From Muscardinus avellanarius (Eukaryota; Chordata; Mammalia; Rodentia; Gliridae): DNA of 64,000 nucleotides. Within the stretch, counting starts at the first letter, position 1; every line of letters starts with the position of its first letter. This document shows positions 11,091 to 22,715 of this stretch, piece by piece. The position numbers and the translations under genes are program-made. A model generated the notes under the pieces. It was not told the origin of the DNA, made no database searches, and worked only from the letters and a program-made list of their open reading frames with translations. The DNA is taken from NCBI GenBank assembly GCA_963383645.1, contig OY726557.1, positions 152,590,201 through 152,654,200 on the forward strand, read 5' to 3'.

Positions 11091-12278
11091 AAGCTATCTT
11101 ACTCCTTTAGTTTTGTTTTTTTGGCAATCCTCTTAGTCAACTCTAGTTTACTCCTAATCTTATTTCCCACAGAGGCTATCTGAAAAGAATGTTCTTTCTC
11201 AAGAACCCAACCCCAAACCCCCCTCACTCTTACCAGATGTACTGGTCTCCTGCTTCTCTGGGAGTAGTTCAAATCCTTGGATGTGCAGTCTCTATTCATT
11301 TTCTTTAATTTGCCTCCTTTATAGAAAAGGGGCCCTCTTCCTCTCAGATGTCATTAACTCCCCCACTCAGCTTCTAATCTCTCACTGCCCCTTTCCCCCT
11401 GCTATAATTTCCATCACTTCCCTTAGTCTACAAACTTAGGGGCCTACTTTCCTAATGAGAGAAGAGAAACAGGAGGAACAGGGTAGGAGAAGGAGATTTA
11501 TTTGTTTCAGGTCCTAGCACTGGGTAAAGATGTTTACTGCTTGGAGTATACCATAAAAAAAAGTCACCCTTAAAAACCCAAGCCTGGCTGGGTGTAGTGG
11601 CACATGCCTGTAATCCCAGCACTTAGGAGGCTAATCACAGGTTCCATGTTTTCCCTTTACCTACATTTCTTTGCTGCATGTTACCTAACCACCAGGTCCC
11701 AGTTCAAATAATGTCCTCTTTGGGGACACCTGGTGTCCTCAGCCAGGAGCCCATTCTCTGGCTCTGGTGTTCTTGAAGCAGTTTTCTTCTTCCTAAGTGC
11801 TCAGCCTGTTCTCCTTAGTACACAGCAATTATATCATAAAGTTATTTTTAAGCCCCACTTATTTTGTAAGCCCAATAAAGATAAGATTTTGTTCAAGTCT
11901 GTATGTACTATGAGGTTCTTTTATGCAGAAGACTCATTAATGACAGAGAATTCCAGAGAACCCAAAGTCCATATCAGTACAAGCCACATTTGTATATCAT
12001 TTTAATTTGAAAAATATTTTTTTCCTTATCTGGGAAATTTCCACAGTATCAACTCCCGCCCATGAAAACTATCTCTATTCTAAAAACAAAGCTTTTACTC
12101 AGGCAGTGACGGGGAAGAAATGAGGAGGTTTCCCTACAAACACATGGCATCTCTAGCTTTGGTGACTCCGCTGTTTCAGTACCCAGTATCTGGTGATTAA
12201 AAAAATACAGATCTGGAATAGACCTCCAACCCCAATACCCATCCAACTGAGTCTCTGTATAAACCACGGCCTATTGTT
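11091..12278. other. Mostly unassigned intronic sequence with one B1 fragment
   Basis: Pyrimidine-rich stretches around 11330-11450 and unremarkable sequence otherwise. The only clear element is the B1 fragment at 11586-11645, listed separately. Confidence 0.5.
11586..11645 (+). repeat. B1 head fragment
   Basis: ggctgggtgtagtggcacat and cctgtaatcccagcacttag are present; the element stops after about 60 bp. Confidence 0.75.
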
Positions 12279-12445
12279 TAAAATAGTGGTTTCCACAGAC
12301 CACCTCTATAACATTAAAGGTTCCTGAGGCCCCAATCCAGGGGAGTGCGCCCCTGTCTAGGTCTGGCGTGGAGCCCAGGAATCAATGTAAGCCTCTATAC
12401 AACTGATTCTGTGACCATACAGTCTGGCAATTTCTGATTTGAGAA
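12279..12445 (+). repeat. MER5-type hAT DNA transposon remnant
   Basis: Words typical of MER5A: agtggtttccacagaccacc, aggttcctgaggcccca, then actgattctgtgacc and caatttctgatttgag near the other terminus. Old and diverged; orientation is tentative. Confidence 0.5.
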
Positions 12446-12994
12446 ATAAGATAAAATTAATGCTTTGTGTGAGGAATTAAAGGCTAAAATTACATATAAG
12501 TGGAAGCCAATGTATATCGCATTAAGATTTGTTAGGATCTCTGCTTCCTTGCTTAAACCTCATCTGTATTTGAACAGCAGAAATAATACTTTCAACCTCC
12601 AGAGATGTCCCAGGTCTCAGGAATCAAGCAGGAGCCCAGAATCCCACTGCCCACAGGCCCTCTCCAGGAACTCCTGCCACCTTCTCCCTGTGACATCACA
12701 GTTCTGTCTTCAAAAGCTGATTTCAAAGCAGATGCAGAAATTTTCTTCTACTCAACAAGGGTGAATAAATGCCACAAAGGAGGAACATGCCAAAAAAAAT
12801 AGGACCAGTAGTGTGAACATTGAAAAATGACATATCATCACTATAACCTTTTCCCAAATAACAAAAGTACAAGCTATTTCTCTAACACCTTACACAAAGC
12901 ACTATTTATTTCTCTAGTGCCTGATATTTAATAAATGATAAAACATTTTTCTGTCATTAAGCAAAAACACCCCAAATTATAAAACTAAAAATCA
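12446..12994. other. Unassigned intronic sequence
   Basis: Two overlapping ORFs at 12465-12802 have no recognisable domain and no coding context. Confidence 0.5.
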
Positions 12995-13188
12995 ACTCAG
13001 CATGGTACTACAAGCCTGTAATCCCAGTATTTAGGATGTTAAGACAGCAGGATCACATCTTCAAGATCAACTTCAGCAACTTAGCAAAGACTCTCACAGC
13101 CTAGAAGACTGTTTCAAAAGCAAAAAATAAAAAGGGCTGGAGGTACAGCTCAGAAGTAGAATGCTTCTGGATTCAATCCCCAGTAACC
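12995..13188 (+). repeat. B1-dID SINE (old)
   Basis: B1 head (agcctgtaatcccagtattt) and ID tail (gctggaggtacagctcagaa). Diverged. Confidence 0.8.
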
Positions 13189-13467
13189 CTCCCATGCACA
13201 CACGCACAAATCTATAAGTCAATCATATGAATTCAATTTATGAAGCCAATTCTAGCCATACATACAATAAATGAGAGGTGCTGAGGGATATGTCAGTGCA
13301 TAAAAAGAGCACAAGTATCTACAGCTTCTATTTAAACTGTCTCTCTCTGCCCAGTTTTTTCCTGGGTCCAAGGAAAAAGACATCTTTAAAGAAGCTTATC
13401 TGGAGCATCCTTATGAAATCTTCTATAACACAGCTGCCAAATTAACTTTTGAAAAATGTAAATCAAA

Positions 13468-13647
13468 GGCCAGATGTGGTGGCACATGCCTGAAATCCCA
13501 GTACTTGGGAGACTGAGACAGACAGAAGGATCAAAGGTTTAAAGCCACTGCAAGATAGCTTAGCAAGACCTTATTTCAAAATAATAATTAAAATAGTGCT
13601 GGAGATCTAGCTTAAAGGTAGAGTACCCCTGGGTTCAATTCCTAGTA

Positions 13648-13692
<45 letters not shown>

Positions 13693-13705
13693 AACAAAAA
13701 AAAAA
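13468..13705 (+). repeat. B1-dID SINE with (AC)n tail
   Basis: Sense copy from ggccagatgtggtggcacat to cctagtaccaccc, followed by an AC repeat (about 13653-13688) and an A run. Confidence 0.85.
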
Positions 13706-14701
13706 TGCAGATCTCTGATTAATGCTTAGTAATGGCTTCTCAGTACCTTTAGACTGACATTTCCTTCGTCTACCTGGCCAGTCCCTTCACATGCCATTTT
13801 CCCCAGAGCTATCTCCTTTCCCTCTCCAAGGCTTCTTTCATCCCTCCCTAAGAGCTGGGATGCTCTCCCTTTGCTTTCTTCGCCTCCTTCTTCACTCATC
13901 TCTGCCTGCTTTAAGAATCACTTTCACAGGGAGGCCTGTCCCTCAACTTCCCACCCTCCTAACCCGGCCTGGTCTGTCTTAAATATGTCCTCAGACTAAT
14001 AATTTACTTCTATAGCATTACCACACTCAACACAATTCTGACTTCATTGTCATTGGTCATTTAATGTTGGTCTCCCCAACAAATATATAAACAAAAATTA
14101 CCTAAGCCACTGATGGTGTCTTAGGCCTGCTTGAACTTGAGTGTTTATTGAATGAATGAGTTTTTCAAACAGGAAATGCAAGCACAGGCAGGTTTAAGAA
14201 TGGCAAGTGAAAGCTACAAACAGGTTTCTCACTGTAATTCCTACTCCTTTTGTTTTAGCATACTGCTATTACACAACAGCAAAAAAAAAATATATTATTA
14301 TTAGTCTTCAACAAATCATGGTGGCCATACTCCTCCATGTGCTACACAGTCCAGTCTAGGTGGATCAAGTCACTCAACTTTTCTATCCATCTGTGCACAT
14401 CCCAGAAAGCACCAGAATTATGGATTATAGGGTTACCAAAAAAATGCTATAGTAGATAAGTTCACAAATACCAGAATTTGCAAATAATGAGGATCAATTG
14501 TATTTTACTATATCACAAGTTATAGTGTGCCACCATATTTATTCCACTCTAGTCTTTTTAGGAGAGATTATTTTTGAGAGACTAAATCACTAATCATAGA
14601 TAATAGCTATTTCACTCCTTATCTACCCATCCTAAAATAAGCCCTTTTAAAGCTGTTTTCCTAAAAAAGGGATATTGTTACCCTCTTATCCTTCAGCAAA
14701 C
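13706..14701. other. Unassigned intronic sequence, possible L2 remnant at 13760-13960
   Basis: The pyrimidine-rich part (ccaaggcttctttcatccct) resembles old antisense L2 3' ends, but weakly. The rest is plain. Confidence 0.35.
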
Positions 14702-15030
14702 TTTTTTTATAATATGCTTTTATTGGTGCATTATAGTCTCACATCATAATATAAACCAGGTTGAAAATTATATATATGCATATAGCACTTGGTGCCCCGC
14801 CTCATTTACTCCTTCCCAATTACGACTACTGAGATTGACCTTGGTATACTCACAAATGTACACATGGTTGACAGCAGTGTTTCCATTAGTGAACCTCAGT
14901 CTCCCTCCTCTCCTTCCCTTAGACCTCCTCCCTGGCTCCACTGAAGTTTCTCCTCCATTATCTGGAGTCTCTCTTGTATCCCTATCACTCCCTAGCTTGC
15001 ACATCTTATCCTTCAAAACATGTATTTCAT
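14702..15030 (-). mobile_element. 5'-truncated L1-like 3' end (antisense)
   Basis: On the minus strand the element ends gactataatgcaccaataaa and an A-rich tail (T run at 14702-14708). The terminal motif matches the 3' end of the composite element at 23880-23930 and another copy at 35650-35770. The distal boundary is uncertain. Confidence 0.55.
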
Positions 15031-15229
15031 GAAGGCAAAAGCTTTGAGTACCCTTTCACCATCAAGTTCCCAGAAAGACAACCAGTGCTTAAAACATAAC
15101 AGCTAGTCAATAAATGTTGCACAAATTAAAGGACAACAAAAGCACTTTAATTCTAGTTTAAAATTTATTTTAATATTTATATTAGTATAAGAGAACTCAC
15201 AAATGTTTCAAAAATACATTTGGAAATTA

Positions 15230-15234
15230 TATAC

Positions 15235-15282
<48 letters not shown>

Positions 15283-15296
15283 GTTTGTGTGTGTAT
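15230..15296. repeat. (TA)n(AC)n(TA)n microsatellite
   Basis: Alternating purine-pyrimidine tract of TA, AC, then TA and GT units. Confidence 0.85.
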
Positions 15297-15339
15297 ATAA
15301 CTATATAAACTATTCCTCAAAATTTATTTATTATTATTA

Positions 15340-15540
15340 CCGGGCATGGTGGTGCACACTTGTAATCCTCACACTTGGGAGGCGAAGACAGGAGAATTGC
15401 GCAGGTTCAAAGCCAGCCATGCTGGATTAAGAGACCCTGTTTCCAAATTTAAAAATATATAAAATAGGTCTGGGAGCGTAGCCCGGAGGTAGAAAGGCTT
15501 CCAGGAACCCCAGTACCAAAAAAAAAAAAAAAAAAAAAAA
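15340..15540 (+). repeat. Young B1-dID SINE with pure A tail
   Basis: Sense copy with cgggcatggtggtgcacact head, gtctgggagcgtagcccgga ID part and a 20+ bp A tract. Flanked by similar ttatttattat repeats. Carries the young-subfamily hairpin region with one mismatch. Confidence 0.88.
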
Positions 15541-15568
15541 TTATTTATTATCATTCTAAAAAGATCAT

Positions 15569-15955
15569 GAGCTGGATATGGTAATACATGCCTGTAATTC
15601 CAATACTTGGGAGGCTGAGAGCGTAAGATCACAGCTTCAAGGCCATCCTCAACAACTCAGTGAGACCCTCAGCAACCTAGCAAGATCTTGTTTCAAAATT
15701 TAAAAAGTATTGCCGGGCGTGGTGGCGCAGGCTTATAATCCCCGTGCTTGGGAGGCAGAGACAGGAAGATCCATGCAGGTTTGAAGCCAGCCTCGCTGGC
15801 TTCAGAGACCCTGTTTCCAAATTTTAAAAAATATAAAATAGGTCTGGGAGTGTAGCCTGGAGGTAGAAGGGTTCCATCCCCAGTACCATAAAAAAAAAAA
15901 AAAGTAAAAAAGTAAAGGGAGGGGGGATTTAGTTTCTAGGGCTAATCCCTAGTAC

Positions 15956-15958
<3 letters not shown>
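15569..15958 (+). repeat. B1-dID SINE interrupted by a younger SINE
   Basis: The outer copy has its B1 part at 15569-15711 and its ID remnant at about 15915-15958. It was split in its A-rich linker (ttcaaaatttaaaaagta) by the inner element. Confidence 0.8.
15712..15903 (+). repeat. Young B1-dID SINE nested in an older SINE
   Basis: gccgggcgtggtggcgcagg head, hairpin aagccagc-ctc-gctggctt, ID part gtctgggagtgtagcctgga, A tail. Short imperfect target repeat of the aaaaagta type. Confidence 0.88.

Positions 15959-16002
<44 letters not shown>
15957..16002. repeat. (AC)n microsatellite
   Basis: AC repeat grown from the tail of the outer SINE. Confidence 0.9.
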
Positions 16003-16003
<1 letters not shown>

Positions 16004-16111
16004 AAAATATATCTAAGTAAATACAAATTTTACTTTTATTCTAAGTATAACTTTAAAATTCTATTTATGTGCTGTAAAGTGATTTGTTTCTATAAAGGTT
16101 TAATAGCTTTT

Positions 16112-16260
16112 ACAAGGAGGCTATTCACTTACCAAATATTTATTAAGCCTCAGCTACAAATGAAACTCTAAAGCACTAAGCAGGAATAGAAATGTGAATA
16201 AAACTTACTTTCTGGCTCAGATGAGCATACACTTTGCTGGAGGAGATAGACTGAGCCCTG
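16112..16260 (+). repeat. L2-like remnant
   Basis: caaatatttattaagcctca and the following spacing resemble mammalian L2 3' ends. Weak but recognisable. Confidence 0.4.
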
Positions 16261-16299
16261 TGTGGAAAAAGACTGAAGTACTTTGTATACTTCAAAATC

Positions 16300-16492
16300 A
16301 CAGTGGCACACACCTGTAATTCCAATACTTGGGAGGCTGAGACAGGAGTATCCCAGATTCACAGTCAGCCTCAGCCACTTAGTGGGACACTCTACAACTC
16401 AGTGAAAACTTGTTTCCAAATAAAAAATAAAATAAGGTTGTGGTATAGCTCAGAGGTAGAACACCCCTGGGCTTAACCCCCTGTACCCCCAG
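16300..16492 (+). repeat. B1-dID SINE
   Basis: cagtggcacacacctgtaat to gcttaaccccctgtacccc; moderately diverged. Confidence 0.83.
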
Positions 16493-17541
16493 GCAACTAA
16501 GATATCAATAAAATATATATTTAGGCTTGAAATGACAAGTTATTATATTACTTTTTTTCTTTAAAGCCTAAAACTGAAAAACTAATTAAATTTAGTTTCA
16601 AATTAAATTTAAAATCTTCTTTAGAATATAGGTGATATGACAAAAGCATATTAAGAAAGGAGTACTGCCTAAAATGTACAATCTACCCAGCTGCTTCCAT
16701 ACTTAATGGTGGGTGGTTTCTGTGTGGGCGCAAAAATAAAGCTATTTTTTTTTAAAAATTGAAACCAATGATTCAATTGTCCAACTGAGGCCTATTAAAA
16801 TTAAAATATGCATCCTCTGCAGAGTTCAAAAGAAAATGTTATTTATATAAACAATTTAGGCATTTGGAAGTACTCCATTTTAATAGAGCACTTCCTGATT
16901 TATATAATCACATTTAAACGGGTTATAATGACGGTTTGTAAAAACTGATGGATTTCTTTTTTCAATTGAGCAAATGAGTAGGCAATTTGTTTTTTGAATT
17001 TAATAAAATATCACAGGTCCTTTTTAGAATAATTCAGTTGTGTTTGGTATTAGTATTATCTCTGATTTACAAATTTGTTTCCAAATAATTCCCCAAAATG
17101 AGTTACATGTTGGTATACATCTATACATAATGGTACCACTCGACAAGTACTAAGAGCATCAGAATGCAGGAGTATTTGTAGGTTATAACCAAATTCTAAA
17201 GAAAATCTTAACAGACGCATTTTCGATTTAAGGTAAAAAAGAAAATATTTTTAACTAAAATGATTAAGTACATATTCTGGGTTTGTAATATGCCAGATAT
17301 TTTTAACATGAAACACAGATTATCATCTCTCAAAGTACTTCTATACTGCTTAAGAACTGCTTCAAAACACAGAAAACAAAGTGTTGGCCACACCTCCCAC
17401 CTGGACTCATACTGTTATTTATCATTTGGAAAACAGGATCAAATATTTTTACACCTGGCCTAACAGATGCATTCTCAAAATTAGTACATTTACTTGGCTA
17501 AAGATTTCATGCATTTTTCCCACAGTAGTTTCTCTACCAAG
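16493..17541. other. Unassigned intronic sequence
   Basis: AT-rich sequence of about 1 kb; no gene or familiar repeat. Confidence 0.55.
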
Positions 17542-17548
17542 AAAACTA

Positions 17549-17586
<38 letters not shown>

Positions 17587-17799
17587 GTGGTACTGGTGTT
17601 CCAGGAAACCCTTCTACCTCTGGGCTATACTCCCAAAACTATTTTTAATATTTTATTTGGAAACAGGGTCTCACTAGGTTGCTGAGAGCTTCACTAAGTA
17701 GCTGAGGCTGGCTTCAAACCTGCGCGATCCTCCAGTCTCTGCCTCCCAAGCGTGGGGATTACAAGGGTGTGCCACCACGCCCAGCAAAACTAAGCTTTT
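17542..17799 (-). repeat. B1-dID SINE with long T tract and 14-bp target duplication
   Basis: Antisense element with body 17586-17785 and a T tract of about 30. The direct repeat aaaactaagctttt is perfect on both sides (17542 and 17786). It belongs to the intermediate subfamily that retains the gctgagagcttcactaagta segment. Confidence 0.92.
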
Positions 17800-17819
17800 C
17801 TAACCACCCCACTGAATAT

Positions 17820-18051
17820 AACTTTACTTGACAAGCTGGGCGTGGTGGCGCATGCTTGTAATCCCCACGCTTGGGAGGCAGAGACAGGAGGATTGCACTA
17901 GTTCAGAGCCAGCCTTGCTGGCTTAAGAGACCCTGTTTCCAAATAAAAATATAAAATAGGTCTGGGAGCGTAGCCGGGAGGTAGAAGGGCTTCCAGGAAC
18001 CCCAGTACCACCAAAAAAAAAAAAAAAAAAAAAAAAAAACTTTACTTGACA
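17820..18051 (+). repeat. Young B1-dID SINE with long A tract and 14-bp target duplication
   Basis: Sense element with body 17834-18012 and an A tract to about 18037. The direct repeat aactttacttgaca is perfect (17820 and 18038). Together with the antisense copy to its left it forms a head-to-head inverted pair with a spacer near 50 bp. Confidence 0.93.
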
Positions 18052-18436
18052 CCTTTAGAACAAGCAAAGATCACTCTGAGGCTTGTGTGTGAACCAAGCT
18101 GATTTCACACTCATAGGTAGTCAGTCACCTTGCAACTATACCCCACTGATGCACATCCAGCTTAAGAGGTAATCAAACAACAAATATTTGCAAAGCACTG
18201 CTGGCTCAGAGAGAAACAATAAAGCTCCTATGACTTGAATTGTGATTATTTAATACTCAATTCCTATAGCCTTACCTTTCAACATAGTTTCCTAAAGACA
18301 AAGCAGGAAAGAGTAAAAAATGTAAGGAGTATCCCAGACAATGCCATATACAAAGCTCAGTTCAGGTTTGAGCTAACTCATCCATCAAACTATATATACA
18401 ATATGTAAAAATACTTCCAAATAAAAGCTTATCTTT
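18052..18436. other. Unassigned intronic sequence
   Basis: No gene or repeat recognised. Confidence 0.55.
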
Positions 18437-18786
18437 GCCAAGCATAGTGGAACACATAGTAATACCAGTACTTGGGTAGCTGAAAGAGGAGGCTCACAGG
18501 TTTGAAACTAGCCTTAGCAACTTAGCGAGACTGTTTCAAAATTAAAAAACAACAATAGCTGGGCGTGATGGCGCACACTTGTAATCCCAGCATTCGGGAG
18601 GCTGAGACAGAAAGATTGCGGTTCATGGACAGTCTCAGCTCCTTAGTGAGGTCCTTTGCAACTCAGTGATACCCTGTTTCAAAATAAAATATAAAACATA
18701 GGGCTCAGAGAGAGAATGCCTCTGGGTTCTATACCCAGAACCCCCCAAATTAAATATATATATATATATATATATATATACATTAA

Positions 18787-18834
<48 letters not shown>

Positions 18835-18893
18835 GCTGGGGTATAGCTCAGAGAAAGAATGCCCCTGGGTTCAACCCCCAGTACACCCAAAAG
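18437..18893 (+). repeat. B1-dID SINE split by another SINE and microsatellites
   Basis: The outer B1 part is 18437-18556 and the outer ID part 18832-18893 (ggctggggtatagctcagag). The inner sense SINE, 18557-18750, was inserted in the A-rich linker (aattaaaaaacaacaat). (TA)n and (AC)n tracts at 18753-18830 grew at the inner tail. Confidence 0.85.
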
Positions 18894-18924
18894 GGAAAAT
18901 AAAGTTTATCTTTAAAAATGCAGA

Positions 18925-19115
18925 ATGTACTGGGGCATGAAGCAATCACCTGTAATCCTACTACTTGGGAGGCTGAGGAACACAGGTTGTAGGTCAGCCT
19001 ATACAACTTAGCAAGATCTGCTTTAAAATTTCAAAAAAATTTAAAAGGATAAAAATAGCTGGGGGTGTAACTTTGAGGTAGGAGGACTCCTGGGTTCAAT
19101 CTTCAGTAACAACAA
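18925..19115 (+). repeat. B1-dID SINE (old)
   Basis: cacctgtaatcctactactt head, linker of aaaaatt repeats, agctgggggtgtaactttga tail. Confidence 0.8.
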
Positions 19116-20160
19116 TAACAACCAAAAACCAATATGTTCTTAATGCTGCCTATTAGACACCATCCTTCTTGCTATGTCTGCATATTTGTACTCAAAGCAA
19201 AGTAAACATGGGAACAAGCATATACTAGTTAAGTCAGAAATAGCTGGGTGATTAACACAATATACATTTTGATCTTAATTACCTGACTGCCTTGTCTCTG
19301 CTAAGAATTTAGGACTATAACCTCAGTTGACAAGTGGTGGTATGGTGCCTATCTCTACTACAAGAATGTCCTGTTTAGGTGTGTCTAAGAAATGAAGTCC
19401 CCAACTAAAATATTTACTAGCAAAATAACTCTCCTTTTTGTAAATGTTTAATCTCTTGAGTGCAAAGCTCATACTGTCCAAGATTTTACTAAGAGTTATC
19501 CTGGCCATCATACATCTCTAACCAAGCTGTTTATGTGCAACTGCAAATGGACTTGCCAATGATTTCCAAGATTACAGAGAATGAATAAACTTTGCTTCAT
19601 ATGAATGATTAACACTTTTATTAGCACCAGTTCAACTTGACTAACAATATTAGAATTTTTTTTTTAATCTAGACTTCTATCCTGGGGATATAGCTTCAGT
19701 TGTACAGCATTTACTTGGCATTTACAAAGCCCTGGGTTTGATCTCCAGCATGAAAAAAAGGAAATGTAGGCTTCATTTAAGACTTGGGCTTAAAAATGAT
19801 TTTAATTCTAGGCACTCAATAAAAGAACAAAACAGAGTAACTTGAATGTTCCGTTTTGTTATAGAAATAAATTCTGAAGTAATATATTAAGATGAACAGC
19901 CTTTATTTTCCTATACTCTAAAGTCCTTAATTAACCTACCAAAAAGCCCATTTCACAGGCAAATTCAAAGTAATTATCTCTGAATTTCCAGATGTTTGAA
20001 CTGAACCACTGTACACTGTTTTCAATACAATGGGATTTTATTTCCTGTACAGATAAGACTTTTATTTCCTACAGTAAGGCTGGAAGGCTGTATGCATGTT
20101 TCATATGGACACATTACCAATCCCCATGTATATATGTGCATCAGGACAAATGCAATGGGC
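19116..20160. other. Mostly unassigned intronic sequence
   Basis: Apart from the ID copy at 19680-19753 I recognise nothing in this kilobase. Confidence 0.5.
19680..19753 (+). repeat. ID-like SINE
   Basis: cctggggatatagcttcagt, then aaagccctgggtttgatc and an A run. Confidence 0.75.
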
Positions 20161-20165
20161 CTTGT

Positions 20166-20425
20166 GTTCCTTCCTTCCTTCCTTTCTTTCATTTCATTTC
20201 ATTTCATTTCATTTTTTGGTGGTACTGGGGGTAGAACCCAAGAGGCTTTCTACCTCCGGGCTATACTCCCAGACCTATTTTGAATTTTATTTGGAAACAG
20301 GGTCTCACTAAGTTGCTGAGAGCCTCACTAAGTAGCTGAGGCTGGCTCGGAACCTGTGCGATCCTCCTGTCTCAGCCTCCCAACAGTGGGGATTACAGTG
20401 CGCCACCACTGGCTTGTGTTTCTGC
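20166..20425 (-). repeat. B1-dID SINE with (TTCC)n/(ATTTC)n tail
   Basis: Antisense body 20218-20414; the tail is replaced by TTCC and ATTTC repeats. Flanking cttgtgtt repeats (about 20161 and 20413) fit a target-site duplication. Confidence 0.85.
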
Positions 20426-20944
20426 ATTGACATGTATCTTATTGTATAATGATAGCTAAACAACAATACATTTTCTATCAATTCTACCCTAAAAATGTAT
20501 TATTTGAGGAAAACTGAAGCTTGTTCGGGTGTTTAGCCACTTCTCTTCCCTCACTTACCAATTTCTAAGTCCCAAGTGCCACAACCTATATTCCTAACTC
20601 AATGTCTTTTCAGTTCAAAACTCCAAAGCAGTGCAAAAAATGAGCAATGAGAACAGCAGTGTGAGGTAGGCTGGATGGACTGGACAGGCAGCTTCCTATT
20701 CACCCCATGCTGCAGTGAGCAGATGGAAAGGAGCAAAATGAAGAGCTCACTTGTTGTTCTCTTAACTTTAGAGAAGAGAGAAGCAGTGGCCTCTTGCTGC
20801 TAATGGATGGAAAGGAGGGTGTTAAAACAGAGACATGATGCTGTCCTGCTGGGGACTTCAGTCCTGGAAACAACAGGACTGTTCTCAGAGCCACAGGAAT
20901 TCCCCACTGGGTCCTAGACAGACAGACATATTTTGCTTCCTCTG
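20426..20944. other. Unassigned intronic sequence
   Basis: No gene or repeat recognised. Confidence 0.55.
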
Positions 20945-21064
20945 AGCCAGAAACTTCTCTTTCTCCCTCTCTCCTCTCCCCTCTCCCCTCTCTCCTCTCT
21001 CCTCTCCCCTCTCCCCTCTCCCCTCCCCTCTCCCTTCTCCCCTCTCCTCCCTCCCTCCCCCCCC

Positions 21065-21124
<60 letters not shown>
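20945..21124. repeat. Long polypyrimidine tract (CTCTCCC)n(CT)n plus (AC)n
   Basis: An almost uninterrupted pyrimidine run of more than 100 bases followed by an AC repeat. Minus-strand ORFs reading Val-Cys, Arg-Glu and Gly-Glu-Arg runs come only from this repeat. Confidence 0.92.
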
Positions 21125-21125
<1 letters not shown>

Positions 21126-22580
21126 ACAAGGCCAATAGGTCAGCTACACGCCTACACATTTAACAAACTCTCAGAAAAACTTAGTAAATTATACTGCTTT
21201 GGAATACCATGTTCTTTTTTATTACTTTACTCAAAATTTGTATTTCCTCTTCTTCCACTGCAAGTACATGGGAAACAAACATCTCACCCCTCTTCCTGAT
21301 GCCCTTCCCCTAGCCCCATCCCCACTATCCCTGCCAGTGTCAGCTCTACAGAGCACTCTGCACTGTCATGGCTTACTGACAGAAGATGAGCTTTCATGTA
21401 AGTCATCAAATTCTGAAGTTATGTTATCAGTACATCTCAAGACCATTCTGGCCAACTGCTCTAGATACTACTAAATGCTAGCAGTTACAGCTGTCCTTGC
21501 TTCCTTTTTCTTACATAACATCAGAGAAATAAGGAAGAATCTGAAACCAGACTTCCACAAGCTAAGGATAGCTAAAATGCTGTACTTTCCCATGTAGAAC
21601 TGCAAGTGATTAAAGCATTTTCAAGGGTAATCTTGATACTATATCCACACCAGCCTTTCACATTGGTCTCACTGATACACAAAAAGTAGGGAATGTCTTA
21701 TAATTCTCCATGTTGGGTTCTACTTAATTATTTATGTATTTTAAACTGTTCATAATGAATTGGTGGATCATAAAAATGTCAGATGATTAGAATATAAGAA
21801 TATACCTATATTTTACATTAGTTGCTTCAGAAATCATTTCCACTGATAAATCTTTTTTTCTCAGGGCAAGGAATGTGGCTCAGCAGTAAAGTATGTGCAT
21901 AGCATGCACAAGGCCCTGCGTACAGTCCTTAGCACCACTAAATAAATAATAAAACCTTTTCACCCTAAGGCTTTCCCAACAAAGCATTGATATTTAAATC
22001 AGACTCACAGTACATAGTACTTAAGTAAGACTCCTGATCTAAAATTGGCAAGTAACTTTATCCTTACAGATTACTCACCAACTAATCTCCAATCTATCAT
22101 GCTTCTCAAATCATTAAACATTACAATTTAATATTTATTGCCTATCATAAGCCTTCACCTACTGATCAATCCAAATCTTTCAAATCTAATCTGCAAGAGT
22201 CACACGACAATGTTCATTTAACCAAACCAGAAAGAGTCAAAGAGATCATCACTGTTGAGGTATCATGTTCACCTTAACTGGGAAAATACCTAACATCTGC
22301 TGGAAGGCTGCATAGCTAAGTGACTAAAAACCCAACTTCTGCGGTTAACATATCCATGCATGATTTTAAGAGAGATTTTAAGAATCTTGACAGAAATTAA
22401 AACAATATGCAGAAAGATATTGACTGAAAAAAAAAGATGTTGATTGTACTCTTAAAAATAACAGGTAAGAAATCAACTAGATGCAACCTGGATATGGAGT
22501 AGATATTACCTCATAAACTCTTATGTCTGAATCTGATAAAAAAAAACAGTCACAAAACTACTAAAAATAATACCTAGGGT
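21125..22580. other. Unassigned intronic sequence with one ID copy
   Basis: Contains the ID copy at 21864-21940; otherwise no recognisable feature. The 91-codon ORF at 21199-21474 has no familiar domain. Confidence 0.5.
21864..21940 (+). repeat. ID-like SINE
   Basis: gcaaggaatgtggctcagca, then catgcacaaggccctgcg and cttagcaccactaaataaat. Confidence 0.78.
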
Positions 22581-22584
22581 TTGG

Positions 22585-22630
<46 letters not shown>
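22585..22630. repeat. (GT)n microsatellite
   Basis: Pure GT tract at the tail side of the antisense SINE that follows. Confidence 0.92.
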
Positions 22631-22632
<2 letters not shown>

Positions 22633-22698
22633 CACTGGAAATTGAACCCAGGGGCATGCTATCTCTGAGCTACACTCCCAGAATTTATTTTCATTTTT

Positions 22699-22715
22699 GA
22701 AAAAGGGTCTTGCTA
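22699..22715 (+). repeat. Left target-site duplication (17 bp)
   Basis: gaaaaagggtcttgcta, identical to 23970-23986. The left junction reads TT then GAAAAA, close to the L1 endonuclease preference for TT|AAAA. Confidence 0.93.

Noticed and set aside
10634..11110. 158-codon plus-strand ORF, the longest in the window
   Set aside because: No recognisable domain, GC-rich composition makes long ORFs likely by chance, the surroundings are intronic on the opposite strand, and a second frame on minus is open too. Kept only as a possible regulatory segment.
20700..21127. Minus-strand ORFs rich in Val-Cys, Arg-Glu and Gly-Glu-Arg
   Set aside because: They are direct readings of GT, GA and GGGA repeats and carry no coding signal.
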